Shown: piece after piece, positions 11,291 to 20,754 of the stretch
Layout of the letters: the number at the start of each line of letters is the position of its first letter
How positions within the stretch are numbered: the stretch's first letter is position 1
Source of the DNA: Larix sibirica
Taxonomy: Eukaryota; Streptophyta; Pinopsida; Pinales; Pinaceae
Direction of reading: 5' to 3'
DNA length: 36,421 bases
NCBI GenBank assembly: GCA_004151065.3
Contig: NWUY0300062327.1
Coordinates: forward strand, 18,809 to 55,229
The notes under the pieces: generated by a model
Seen by the model: the letters and a program-made list of their open reading frames with translations, nothing else
Databases searched by the model: none
What the model was told of the DNA's origin: nothing
Position numbers and translations under genes: made by a program

Positions 11291-11739
11291 TTGCTTCAAA
11301 ATCCTTTCTCGCTGATAATAGCAAGCATCAGTCAAACATCTTTCCAACAATAGAATCAAACCACAATCCCATCTCATTATCAGTATCCTAAACGGAAGAT
11401 CTTTGTCTCCATTCCTTTCAAATTCAAATCGATATCTATCCATTATTAGGAGTTTTGGGAAGTGATAGAAATTGCTTGCAATGTCAAGATTTAGGACCTC
11501 CATCATTCATTTGTGAGCAGAAAATTGTAGTAAACAAAACCCCAAGGGAGTGAGAAAATAGTTCCTTCACAACTCTAGCTTAGGCAAGGTTGGAAGCTCC
11601 ATAAAATATCTACACCTTCCAATACAATATGGAGAAATAATCATTCACATAAAATATTCAATATAGAGATAAAAATAATTCTATAGAACCATTCCAAAAT
11701 AAAATAAAAGAGAAAGAGCATTAGCACTTAAAATCATGA

Positions 11740-13320
11740 ATCCTGTAGCTCAAGGATGGAGACAGAAACACCAATTTTTTTCACAAGCGATACAACTCCC
11801 ATAGAATAAGAAACAATATTTTTGACATCAATCTCTCATCAAGAAAGATATTAAATCAAATTGAAATACTCATGGAAGAGGCCTGCAATCATATCAAAGC
11901 ACTCTACTCATAAGAAAATATAACATCTAGACATCAAAAACAAAAGAAATGCTCTTTCTTAGTCATATCAAAGATAGTAATGGGATAAAAAAATCATTTG
12001 ATGATGATCCCAATCACATAAGAAGAGATAGAGGAGTCCTTATGGGTGATGGAATCAACTAAATTGATTAAGACATATAGCTTCATAACCCATTTCTACA
12101 AAATGTGTTAGAACACCATCAAAGGATACCTGAGATGAATGTTAGAATATTGAAGGACCATTATGAGTATCAAAATATTAATTCCCTTTTAATCATTCAT
12201 TCCAAAAGTAAAATACAAAATCTTCTTTAGCTAGTTCTACCCATTTTCATTATGCAAAGTGCCTTACCAAGGGTTGATCAAGATTCTAGCAACTAGACTC
12301 AACTCCCTCCTACCATCATTTATCTTCTCAATATAAAGAAACATTTTCAAATGGATATAGGTCAGTGACAACATATTCCTCATCTAAGAATCCATCCATT
12401 CTTGCAATAAAGTAAATGAAAAATGTTTTTTCTTGAGCTTAACATGGCTATTGACTTTAATAGAATAAGTCACAAGTTCCTATTTTAGTTATTTGAAAAT
12501 TTGGCTCCATGCCCTTTATCAACTAGATCTAGGCATGCATGGGGGCGACTTCAATTTCTTCACTAGTAAATGGGCATTTGGTCCCATTCTTATGAGGTTT
12601 ACAGGGAGTAAGGAAAGGTTTCCCTCTCTTCCTTTACATCTTAATGAAATAGGCATTGGAAAAGTCACTGGAAAAACCAATTAATAATGAGAGACTTCCA
12701 ATAATTTGTATTGCCCAAGGAAACAAAACAAAAATCCATAGCCAATTTACAAATGAAACATGTTGATTGGTGGAGTATCAATCAATATTACAAAATATTC
12801 AAGGTGATTCTTGATAGATACCTTGACACGTCTAGTGGATTAGTAAATAAGGTTGAATGTAAAGTTTATGGCTTGGAAACACCACCAAAAGTGCTCAATT
12901 GAATTGCAAGAATTATGGAATCTGTTTACAAGTGAATTGGAGATCCATCAAGCACCTCATCATATTGATTTCCATATTAACCCTCAATGTGATAGAGTGG
13001 AACCCCATAATCACTAATTATATCAAATCAAAGATGATTGCATGGGGAGAAATATTGCTCAACCCTCATGGACAATTACTATTAATCAAATCCATTTATC
13101 TTCTATGTCCATACAGATGTGCTCCTCATTGTCGTATTCTTTAGAAGTTATCCAAACACTAGGATGACAATCAGAGAATTCATTTGGAAAGGAGGCAAAT
13201 TAGATAATAAAAAAATTCACCTAGTTGGATGAAAGATAATCTAAGATCCCTTTCACAATGGTAGTGTTTGGGTCCTACCCCAACCTCCATAGTCGGGGGT
13301 ACTTAGGAATAAACTAATTA
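11740..13320 (+). pseudogene. LINE-1 reverse transcriptase fragment
   Basis: Traces of the L1 reverse transcriptase appear in order. DGDRNTNFFH (11755-11784) is a hallmark just upstream of RT in plant LINEs. KILATRLNSLLPSFI (12280-12324) matches the finger motif, and SKERFPSLPLHL (~12608-12643) stands where R-Q-G-D-P-L-S-P is expected. FTNE (12746-12757) stands at the F-A-D-D active site. A long stretch (12760-12960) reads like the palm and thumb, including SGLVNKVECKVY and TPPKVLN. IREFIWKGGK (~13163-13192) matches the block after the thumb. Both active-site Asp are changed (to Asn and Glu), and there are many stops and frame changes, so the copy is inactive. Confidence 0.8.
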
Positions 13321-13329
13321 ATGTATAAT

Positions 13330-13334
13330 CCCAT
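13330..13334. repeat. Target-site duplication CCCAT, left copy (element B)
   Basis: CCCAT lies immediately before the TGTCACACCC start of the left LTR. An identical CCCAT lies immediately after the right LTR at 18892-18896. Five bases is the usual duplication for plant LTR retrotransposons. Confidence 0.9.
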
Positions 13335-13592
13335 TGTCACACCCTTGGATAGAGAAGGTCTCAGACGCCTCTCTCACCCATGGTAGAGATTTTGGTTGGA
13401 GAACAGTGACCATGGTACATGAAGGCCAATGGGTCTACATGTTGGGGTTTGGTGGTAAGACACCACATAAGGTACATATAGATGACATCGACATGACACT
13501 TAGTATTTTGGACAAAGGGGCTCAGGAACATCAATAAAATAGTCGGTAATAGGGGCATCAGGAGAAGTGCCCAAGTCATGTCGGAAAAGCTA

Positions 13593-13619
13593 CCGATGGT
13601 TCGTTGGGTAAACCATCGG
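13593..13619. repeat. 9-bp perfect inverted repeat in the LTR of element B
   Basis: The arms ccgatggtt and aaccatcgg are separated by 9 bases, ahead of the TATA-like block. The corresponding site in the right LTR (about 17913-17938) has lost the symmetry. It may be chance or a protein-binding palindrome of the U3 region. Confidence 0.6.
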
Positions 13620-13971
13620 GAGAGTTCCCATTTTCTTGGGGATTCCCTAATAATGTTCCCATTAGAAGTTGTCGGCCAAGGGAAATTTGGGTGCCCACTT
13701 ATGAGGATGATGAGTGATGCCTACTATATAGAGGATTTGGGCACACAATTGGCTAAGGTCATCAAAAAACCAAGTGGAAATAAGGCAGAGCACAACTCGA
13801 CTTGGGTCCAAGTCAAGGAGGAAGTGTGAGCTGGGATTTGGGAATAGCTAAGGGTGGTAGAGCACGCTAGTGTTGGTAGCCTAAGGTATAACTTGGATAG
13901 GTGTCGTAGGAGGTGAACCTGTAGGTTGCGAGAGTGGAAGGAAGGTAGCGACGTGATTGTAGTTCGAGCGC

Positions 13972-14165
13972 ACATCTGGGCACAATTGTGTGGTGGTTTG
14001 AGCGCACTTAGGTATCAACTAGGTGCTAGTTGGGCATAGTTCTAGGCACTAGTCGGGTGCAGCTCTGGGCACCGGTCTAGGCACAATTCTATGTGCACTT
14101 CGAGTCACCAATTCTGGGTGCACTTCATGTCATCGATTCTGGGCACACTTATGGGTGTCGGTTTG
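13972..14165 (+). repeat. Degenerate ~25-bp subrepeats in the 5' LTR of element B
   Basis: Successive units resemble attctgggtgcacttcatgtc, with the core tgcactt or gcacactt recurring about every 20-27 bases. The last three units (from ~14085) are the clearest. The same array is present, longer, in the right LTR. Confidence 0.75.
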
Positions 14166-14564
14166 GGAGCATCTTTTGAAGTGAACTATAAGGTTGTTTT
14201 GGACATACCTTTGAGGCAGCCATTTTGGGCCCCCTCTAGGAGAGTTGTTGGGTTTTTCCATCCTCCTCATGTTGTAAACAATTTCTTGTCGTAAATACAA
14301 TTCGGTAACACCCAATTGTGGTGTTGTTGGCTACATACTTGCATTAACATTTTGTGTGTATTGTTTTCTTGGGGTTTCTTGTAATTGCACTGGATATGGC
14401 TAAGTTAAGCACACACACATAAAAATATTTAAGTGAGAGGTGTAGTATGGCAAGCTTCGCCCTAGGATGACCTTGTCCTTGGGAGTGGAGTTTAGGCAGT
14501 GTCGCAAATCTGGAATAGGGAACGAGGATTCTGATTCAGGTTGAACTTCTATCCCTGTAACAAC

Positions 14565-14576
14565 TAGTATCAGAGA
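14565..14576 (+). promoter_or_regulatory. Primer-binding site of element B (initiator tRNA-Met type)
   Basis: TAGTATCAGAGA lies two bases after the LTR end and matches TGGTATCAGAGC, the complement of the 3' end of plant initiator tRNA-Met, at 10 of 12 positions. It primes minus-strand DNA synthesis. Confidence 0.8.
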
Positions 14577-14640
14577 TGATAAAACATGCTCTTCACCATG
14601 GACTGGTGAGAGGGCAAGTTGGATGAACCAACAGGTGTAG

Positions 14641-15124
14641 TGTTGTGTATGTGTTATATTCTATGCATGACTACCCCCTTTCTTATGGGGGTAATTCGAA
14701 GGCTAGCCCCCAAATGAAGGGATTCTGGAGGAAAACGACCCCACTGGATGGAGAGCATGGGGGGGAATGGGCCCCCATTTAGAGGTTAATGGGCGAAGCC
14801 CCTAAGAAAAAAAAATTGAGTATTTTTTTATCTATTTTTTGTTGTTTTCGACCAATAGTTTTTGGAACATTTTATTTAATTTCGGTTTGGGAATTATGGT
14901 TTCAAAGGTTGGTGAATGCCTATATATTGTATAGTAAACAGTTGAATTAACACAATGAAGAAAGAAACAAAGAGAGCGGTGAAGCTCTAAGTTAATTTGG
15001 TTTTTCCCTTTGGTGTTTCCAGGATAATATTTTGTGTACTATGTGTGAATGCCATTGTTTACTTTATGTTTTCTTAAGAATCATATGCATTGTTACACTT
15101 AAACAAGTTTAGAAATTTCATGCA
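14641..15124 (+). mobile_element. Probable solo LTR 'E' (~484 bp) nested in element B
   Basis: Starts tgttgtgtatgtgttatat and ends atgca. It has gcctatatattgta at about 14918 as a promoter-like block, and it resembles solo LTR A (599-1074) at the start, at this block and in length. It lies just inside the primer site of element B. The four bases before it (gtag, 14637-14640) equal the four after it (gtag, 15125-15128), a possible short target duplication. No primer site follows its end. The middle differs from LTR A in a GC-rich stretch, so the copies are old or of different subfamilies. Confidence 0.5.
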
Positions 15125-17613
15125 GTAGGAAGTTAATTAGATAGTTCACTCTCAACTCGGTGCAACCAAGCTAACCAACCGCAAAGACGTGGGCAATACT
15201 TTTGGGAACGGTATTGATAGTGCGTCGAGACATGCTAAGGAAGAGCAAGGAGACCATCTGATGAGTTGAAGAGATCCCAATGGATCAAGAAGAGGACAAG
15301 TCATGGAAGGTGAGACTGGAAGCTGTGACAGCATAGCTAGAATGATGGGGAAATGATATCCACTAGCTACTTAAAGAGAGTGAACACAAGGTAGAACATA
15401 ACCACTTGTGAAGAAGGACTCAAAACTTGCTAAAAGGTTGGAAAATACCCAAGTTGGAGTTACATGGGAGAGTAGGTGACATCGAAAAATACATGACATT
15501 GCATTCAGAACCGATTATGAAAGGCACTTTGGAAGAGTCATTGCATCCCAAGACAAAGATCGTAGCCATGGGACATGCATGTCGAATTGAGGAGATCCGC
15601 AAGAAGTGAACACACCATGCGATATAGCTAGAGAAAGCTAGCATGAAGGATAAAGATTGGGCTCAAGAATGGGAAACCCACCAAGTGAAAACTTGGATGT
15701 TGCAGATGGAATCTCTTGGGAGTAAAGAAGTCGAAGTTGCAACATGGACGCAACATTGGTTGGACAAGTTCATTAAGGAACTATCACATGTGATGATGAG
15801 CCTTGTGGAATATCTAGGTGGAGGATTTTTTTTTATTGATGGAGGTGGCCTTGGAAGCCACTTACCATCCCATTCTCATTGTTAAGTACCAAGAATGGCC
15901 CACTTCATAGGAGCAGGTTGTGGAGCCTTGGATTCCAATGAAGGTGCCTAAACCAAGAGAAGTATTGCATGGAAGGAGAGATTGGTCATTTACCAAAAGG
16001 GAAAAAACTTGCGATGGAAGCCGAGCTTTCTAGCCATCCTCTTCTTGCATGGAGGTTGTTATAGACATTCATTTTCCATTGGGAAGGACAATGGGAAAAG
16101 TGTTGATTCATAGGTGTTGGCTTGACATGATTAAGGAAGAGGTACAAACCTTTCAAACTTTCCATGGGAACACAACAATAACAGTCCCAAAGTAACGAAC
16201 ACTTCCTCGAGTGGAATAAGGAAGTTCAATTCCAGTAAAGTGATGGAAGCGCCAAGAGAACTAGCCATGAATATGGATGCATCACACCATGGAAGTATCA
16301 TAATGGAAAGAAGAACTAGTTAACATGAGGTTGACCTAGGAGATGCTCACCTACCTTTGGTATGGGACCAAAGTTATGTTAGAGACTTCCTTTGGGGATG
16401 ATTGACATGATGAATCAATTGGTTGATGATGTATCCAAGCAATGGTGTGAACATGTCTCACAAGAGTTATGGAATTGTTTGGATTGCTCCTCATACTAGG
16501 ATAATTTTGGATAGGTTATCAATGCATGTGGGTTGTGAGGGACAACTACCACTTATCCACATTGAATATAGTGGAGGTGATGGGATGCAATGGTGGATTG
16601 ATGGTTAAAGGAGGGAAAGGACTCCTTACTGTTGAGGACAATGGAGTTTAATGTGTTGGATGCAAAAAGGATTGGGCGCAAGGTAGACTTTCTCCAAGTG
16701 GATTTCAAAGATAGGAAGTAATGTTACACACCAACATGCGATCCACTTTACACAGGTTAATGTTGGGACCTAGGAGTGCAGAAGGTGCTCAACCCAACTG
16801 AACTCTTATATGCACTACAGTAGTGCGATGATAGGATAAGTTTGGAGAAATTCACACAGGTTGTGCGCACTTCTACCTCACGAAACTTAGTAGGCTAAGA
16901 GTGACATGTTGTCTACCTTGAATATTTGTGGAGGCTTGAAGCAATTCGAGGGGAAGCAGTGGAAGATGAAGGTGATAGAAGTTGGTATTTATGTTGGTTT
17001 GAGCCGAGAAAAGTGACCCTACCTTATTGTCCAAGAATATTTGTGCATACATGTTGAAATGTGAAGGGAAGAGATTGGTTGCATGAGAAAGTACCTTGCT
17101 AGAAAGCTGGCATTGGTTGCAACAAGCATTATAGATGCTGTATGGATACATGGAAACAAGGTCAAGTATGGAAGTAGAAGTAAGGATGGAAGGAAAAACA
17201 ACTGGGCAAGTGGTGGGAACTTCTTTGTAGGAAGTTGGTGCTGAGTATTGGTACCTTAATGGACGGTTTTGAGGTGAAGGTGATGACCTTGCCTTGGTTT
17301 GGCAGAGTTGCATGACATGATCAAAGTGCATAAGGAAAAGGAATTTTTGGACATGAGGAAGTTCATTCTCATATAGTTTAGCGTTATGGTTGGAATAGCT
17401 ACCCAACCAGTTCACCACATGAGAGAATGAGATGAAAAAAAGCACGACAAAGTTGACAAAGTACTAAAGAAACAGTAGGTTGGATGGGTGCGATGGTTGG
17501 ACAGACTTCTTAGGAAGACTTAGTTGTAGCAGCAGGTGACAGCAGCAATAGTGGCAGAGTGCTTCAAGTGTAGCAAAAATTCTTGAAGACATTGTCAAGG
17601 GAGAAAACAACTT
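15125..17613 (+). other. Interior of element B, no recognised protein
   Basis: The plus strand holds short open frames (for example 15427-15609, 15643-15885 and 16423-16608). They run on from one another in a style suggesting a once longer frame, but show no gag, protease, RT, RNase H or integrase motif that I recognise. The longest frame is antisense: 190 codons at 16873-17445, with no known domain. The composition is less AT-rich than the flanks. It may be a decayed gag-like region or non-coding filler of a LARD-type element. Confidence 0.55.
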
Positions 17614-17627
17614 GGAGTGGGGAAGGA
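17614..17627 (+). promoter_or_regulatory. Polypurine tract of element B
   Basis: ggagtggggaagga, 13 purines and one T, ends directly at the TGTCAC start of the right LTR. This is the expected place for the plus-strand primer. Confidence 0.9.
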
Positions 17628-18891
17628 TGTCACACCCTTAGCTAGAGAAGGCTTCGAGTGACTCTCTCGCCCACGACAGACCCTTTGGTTAGTGGGTAGT
17701 GAGCATGGGACATGAAGGCCAATGAGTCTACTTGTCAAGTAATTATGGTAAGACACCTTAATGAGGGGAAAATGGTTCCACGCCATGTTAGGAACATGTG
17801 GACGAAATTAGAACAACACTCAGGCTTGTTGACAAAGGGGCTCAGGTGCATTAATAAAATAGTCAGTAAGAGGGGCATCGGGAGAAGTGCCCAAGTCACG
17901 TCGGCAAAGCTACCAATGGGTCATCGGGTAAACCATTAAGAGAGATCCCTATTTCTTTGGGATTCCTTAACGATGCACCTGTTAGAAGGTGTCAAACAAG
18001 GGAAATTTGGGAGCTCACTTATGAGGAATGAGGAGTGATGCCTCCTATATATCATTTGGGTGCACAATTGGCTAAGGGCATAAAAAAGCCAAGTGGAAAT
18101 AAGGTAGAGCACAACTTGACTTGGGCGCAGGTCAAGGAGGGCGTGTCAGCCGGGAGTTGGGCACAGATAAAGGTGGCAGAGCACACTAAAGCTAGCAGCC
18201 TAAGGTAGAACTTGAACAAGTGTCACAGGAGTTGGACCTATGGATTGTGATAGGGAAAGGAAGGCAACAACATGATTATAGTTTGGGTGCACATATGGGT
18301 GGAATTGTGTGGCGATCCGAGCACGCTAGAGTATCAGTTCAGCGCTAGTCAGGTGCAGTTTTGGGAACACTTTCATGCACCAGTTGGGTGCATTTTTAGG
18401 CACACTTTCAGGCATCGATCTGGGCACAATTCTAGGTGCACTTTAGGTCACTGATTCTAGTGCACTTCGGGTCGTTGATTTTGGGTGCACTTCAAGTCGC
18501 TTATTTTGGACGCACTTCTAGGTTTCAATTGGGGAGCATCATTTGAAGTAAATTGTAAGGTCATTTTGGCAATACCTTTGAGGCAATAATTTTGGGTTCC
18601 CTCTAGGAGAGTTGTCAAGTTGTGGCATCCTCTTCATGTTGTAAACAAGTTCTTTTCGGCTACATATTTGTGTTAATATTTTGTGCATATTCTTTTCTTG
18701 GGGTTTCCTGTAACTGTATTGGATATGGATAAGTTAAACACACACACATAAAATGATTAAGTGAGAGGTGTAGTCTTGAAATCTTCGCCCCAAGATGACC
18801 TCGTCCTTGGGACTAGAGTTTTGATAGAGTTGCACAGTCTGGAAGAGGAAACAAGGATTTGGATTTGAGTCATACTTCTAGGCCCATGACA
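17628..18891 (+). repeat. 3' LTR of element B (1264 bp)
   Basis: Aligns along its whole length with 13335-14562, starting TGTCACACCC and ending catgaca. It is 36 bp longer than the left LTR. Part of the difference lies in the subrepeat array, and there are also replaced blocks near 17760-17830. A TATA-like cctatatatc lies at about 18044-18053. Confidence 0.9.
18290..18530 (+). repeat. Degenerate ~25-bp subrepeats in the 3' LTR of element B
   Basis: Units such as gattttgggtgcacttcaag and gattctagtgcacttcgggt follow each other every 20-27 bases. More clear units are present than in the left LTR, so copy number changed after insertion. Confidence 0.75.
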
Positions 18892-18896
18892 CCCAT
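18892..18896. repeat. Target-site duplication CCCAT, right copy (element B)
   Basis: Identical to 13330-13334 and directly after the last base of the right LTR. Confidence 0.9.
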
Positions 18897-19281
18897 CCTC
18901 TTTGAATAAGGGATACTAGGTAGTTAGTGTGCAAGTAATCAATGAAAAAGGATCATCCTTATGCAATAAGGCCCACTAGGTAGTTGGTACTCATTAATAT
19001 TGTGATCACTAGTGGTTAGGGTTTGGGTAGTGAGAAACTATTTCTAGAGGTAGAAATATATCTAATGTTTTTTTCAAGTATTTTTATTGTATTGGAGCTC
19101 TACTTAATTGAAGGTTTGCCTCTCGAAGAGGGAAGTGAACATTTCTCACCTTTTGGAATACTAATAAATGTTTCCATTGTGTAGGTTTTACATTCTAGTT
19201 TGTCTCTTTTTTATTTCATGTAGTTTCCATGTCTTCATATATTGCACATAATCTTTGTATATATTAAATAAGTACACTACA
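18897..19281 (+). repeat. 5' LTR (distal part) of the gypsy element
   Basis: The end is fixed by ctaca at 19277-19281 followed two bases later by a primer site. The start is uncertain: joining across element B, a TGTATAATCCC start at 13324 gives an LTR of about 400 bp. There is no second LTR in the window to compare. Confidence 0.6.
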
Positions 19282-19283
19282 AG

Positions 19284-19295
19284 TGATATTAGAGC
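19284..19295 (+). promoter_or_regulatory. Primer-binding site of the gypsy element
   Basis: TGATATTAGAGC matches the initiator-tRNA-Met site TGGTATCAGAGC at 10 of 12 positions and lies two bases after the LTR end. Confidence 0.75.
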
Positions 19296-19850
19296 ACTTT
19301 CTTTTGCTTATACGTGCCCTAATTTGAGATAATTTAAGGCTATAAACATGTTTTAATGTCAATAAACACATATATATATGTCATTCAGTGAGTTAGATTA
19401 CAGATGGGATGCAAACAGGCAAGGAATATAAGTGGGGTCACCTAGTTGGATACCCTTTTAGACATATGTAGGTAATTTGTGAGTAGTACCACATTACACA
19501 AAATATGTTCACAAATTGAATCTTCCACATACCCTTGGGTATACTGGAATCCCCTTACATATGCCTGAAAGAAACCCTACAAAATATTTTCAACCTTTTT
19601 TCACTATAGTACATCGATCAAAGCACTAGGGGAGATCACTCTTGTGTACCATGGAATCAAGTAGTATATTTAAGGGTAAGATTAATCCTTCTCATTCAAG
19701 GGTTATATATCCTAAATTTAACTTTCTTAAATACCTTATCAAACCTCTACATCCCAAAATATGAATTCCTATAGAACTCAGAATCCAATATTTGAATTTT
19801 TTGTCAATATAGTAATCTCTTGGCAATAAAACAAAAGTGATGTAGGAGTG
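19296..19850 (+). other. Leader of the gypsy element, no gene
   Basis: This lies between the primer site and the solo LTR. No gag motif is visible. A 64-codon minus-strand frame runs into the solo LTR and is regarded as chance. Confidence 0.5.
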
Positions 19851-19855
19851 GTCCC
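19851..19855. repeat. Target-site duplication GTCCC, left copy (solo LTR C)
   Basis: GTCCC directly precedes tgttgacaca; its twin is at 20641-20645. Confidence 0.9.
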
Positions 19856-19951
19856 TGTTGACACAGTTCTGTCGATAGGGGTTCACTTCGCACTGCTGTC
19901 AACCAAACTCCCTTAAACACCGGCCCAGAAAGGTTTTACCCTTTCCAGCAA

Positions 19952-19968
19952 CACTCGCAAAGCGAGTG
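19952..19968. repeat. Hairpin cactcgc-aaa-gcgagtg
   Basis: A perfect 7-bp stem with a 3-base loop lies 8 bases before the assembly gap. It could be a structural element of the LTR or a cause of read loss. Confidence 0.85.
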
Positions 19969-19975
19969 AGGTCTC

Positions 19976-20037
19976 NNNNNNNNNNNNNNNNNNNNNNNNN
20001 NNNNNNNNNNNNNNNNNNNNNNNNNNNNNNNNNNNNN
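19976..20037. other. Assembly gap (62 N)
   Basis: Unknown bases within solo LTR C. The true length of the missing sequence is not known. Confidence 1.
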
Positions 20038-20461
20038 GGGAGAAGACATGCGTTAACTCTTACTCAGTCGCTACAGAAAACAGAGATCTCTCTTCGCATT
20101 ATACTAACAATTCAAATGTATATTCGACATCCACATCAACAACATGTAATCAACATTCGCATCAACTAACATTATGGATTAATCGACATAGCAACAAAAC
20201 CTTAGATACATTGCATCATTAAGATGTCACTTATCATTCGTAACATGGAAACATAAATAGGAGACATGGAATAGAGACATAACCAAACATCCTCATGCAT
20301 TAACTCATCTCAAAATCTGCAGTACAACCTTCGCAACAATAGTCCCAAACGACTTAACGTGAATCCATATACTTAGAGCAAAACTTGCCAAAGGAAAACA
20401 AATACATAGATGCAAGATATCTCTGTCTAAGATCCATGCCCTTAGGCTTACAATTGTGGTT

Positions 20462-20471
20462 CTATTTATAG
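20462..20471 (-). promoter_or_regulatory. TATA box of solo LTR C
   Basis: Minus strand ctataaatag, within tctataaatagaacc, is a strong plant TATA box where the U3-R border is expected. Confidence 0.75.
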
Positions 20472-20640
20472 ACTACTATGGTAATTACAAAATGGTCCAA
20501 ATGACCCATTCTAACTAATTTAGACCATAACTTGCGCTTTTGTCAACTTCTTATCTTTCACGAATGGTCCTTTCCTCCACTGATGACCCCTTTGTTGTTG
20601 TTGGCTTCCGCACTTCATGCGCTCTAACCCCATGCCAACA

Positions 20641-20645
20641 GTCCC
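20641..20645. repeat. Target-site duplication GTCCC, right copy (solo LTR C)
   Basis: Identical to 19851-19855 and directly after the LTR end gccaaca. Confidence 0.9.
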
Positions 20646-20754
20646 AGACCTTTTGACACAATTGCAAGTGGCCTACCTAAAAAGAATCATCACATGATAG
20701 TAATCATATTGGTATATATTATTAGCAACCCTTTTGGTGGACCCGCATGGTCCC

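Larger units (their letters stand above)
9600..13323 (+). mobile_element. LINE-1: heavily decayed L1-type LINE, plus strand
   Basis: Non-LTR retrotransposon of the plant L1 type, shown by three successive coding traces in the usual order: ORF1 with DUF4283-like and zinc-knuckle remnants, an AP-type endonuclease, and a reverse transcriptase. All are scattered over several frames with many stops. The 5' boundary is not defined and may lie between about 9.24 and 9.6 kb. The trace ends at about 13.32 kb, just after a block that in such elements follows the RT thumb, so the zinc-binding and RNase H part is missing. The likeliest cause is truncation by the gypsy LTR that appears to start at 13324. 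No A tail or target duplication can be checked. Confidence 0.8.
13335..14562 (+). repeat. 5' LTR of element B (1228 bp)
   Basis: Starts TGTCACACCC and ends gtaaca. A TATA-like ctactatatagag lies at 13721-13733, where the promoter of the U3 region would be; the matching block of the right LTR reads cctcctatatatc. A perfect 9-bp inverted repeat, ccgatggtt / aaccatcgg (13593-13601 and 13611-13619), lies upstream of it. The distal part contains short tandem subrepeats. Open frames here (for example 13578-13829) are shadows of non-coding LTR sequence. Confidence 0.9.
13335..18891 (+). mobile_element. Element B: complete LTR retrotransposon without recognisable pol
   Basis: Two direct LTRs (13335-14562 and 17628-18891) both start TGTCACACCC and end ACA. 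They flank a 3065-bp interior with an initiator-tRNA-Met-like primer site at its left end and a purine tract at its right end, and the whole is bounded by perfect CCCAT duplications. By eye the LTRs agree at about four of five aligned bases, so the insertion is old. TGTCACACCC ends and the Met primer suggest Ty3/gypsy affinity. I find no protease, reverse transcriptase, RNase H or integrase motif in the interior, so it is either a non-autonomous (LARD-like) element or too decayed to read. It sits 11 bp inside what may be the gypsy LTR start. Confidence 0.9.
19856..20640 (-). mobile_element. Solo LTR 'C' (785 bp including the gap), minus strand
   Basis: On the minus strand it runs from TGTTGGCATGGGG to GTCAACA, with perfect 5-bp GTCCC flanks and no internal region. 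That is the product of recombination between two LTRs. A clean TATA box (ctataaatag, 20462-20471 minus) lies about 170 bases from its start, giving the orientation. A 62-base run of N and a strong hairpin lie in the distal part. It is better preserved than its surroundings and so is younger than the gypsy element it interrupts. Confidence 0.9.

Noticed and set aside
13334-14315. Several open frames of 60-83 codons on both strands in the LTR of element B
   Set aside because: They lie wholly within non-coding LTR sequence and are not kept open in the other LTR copy.
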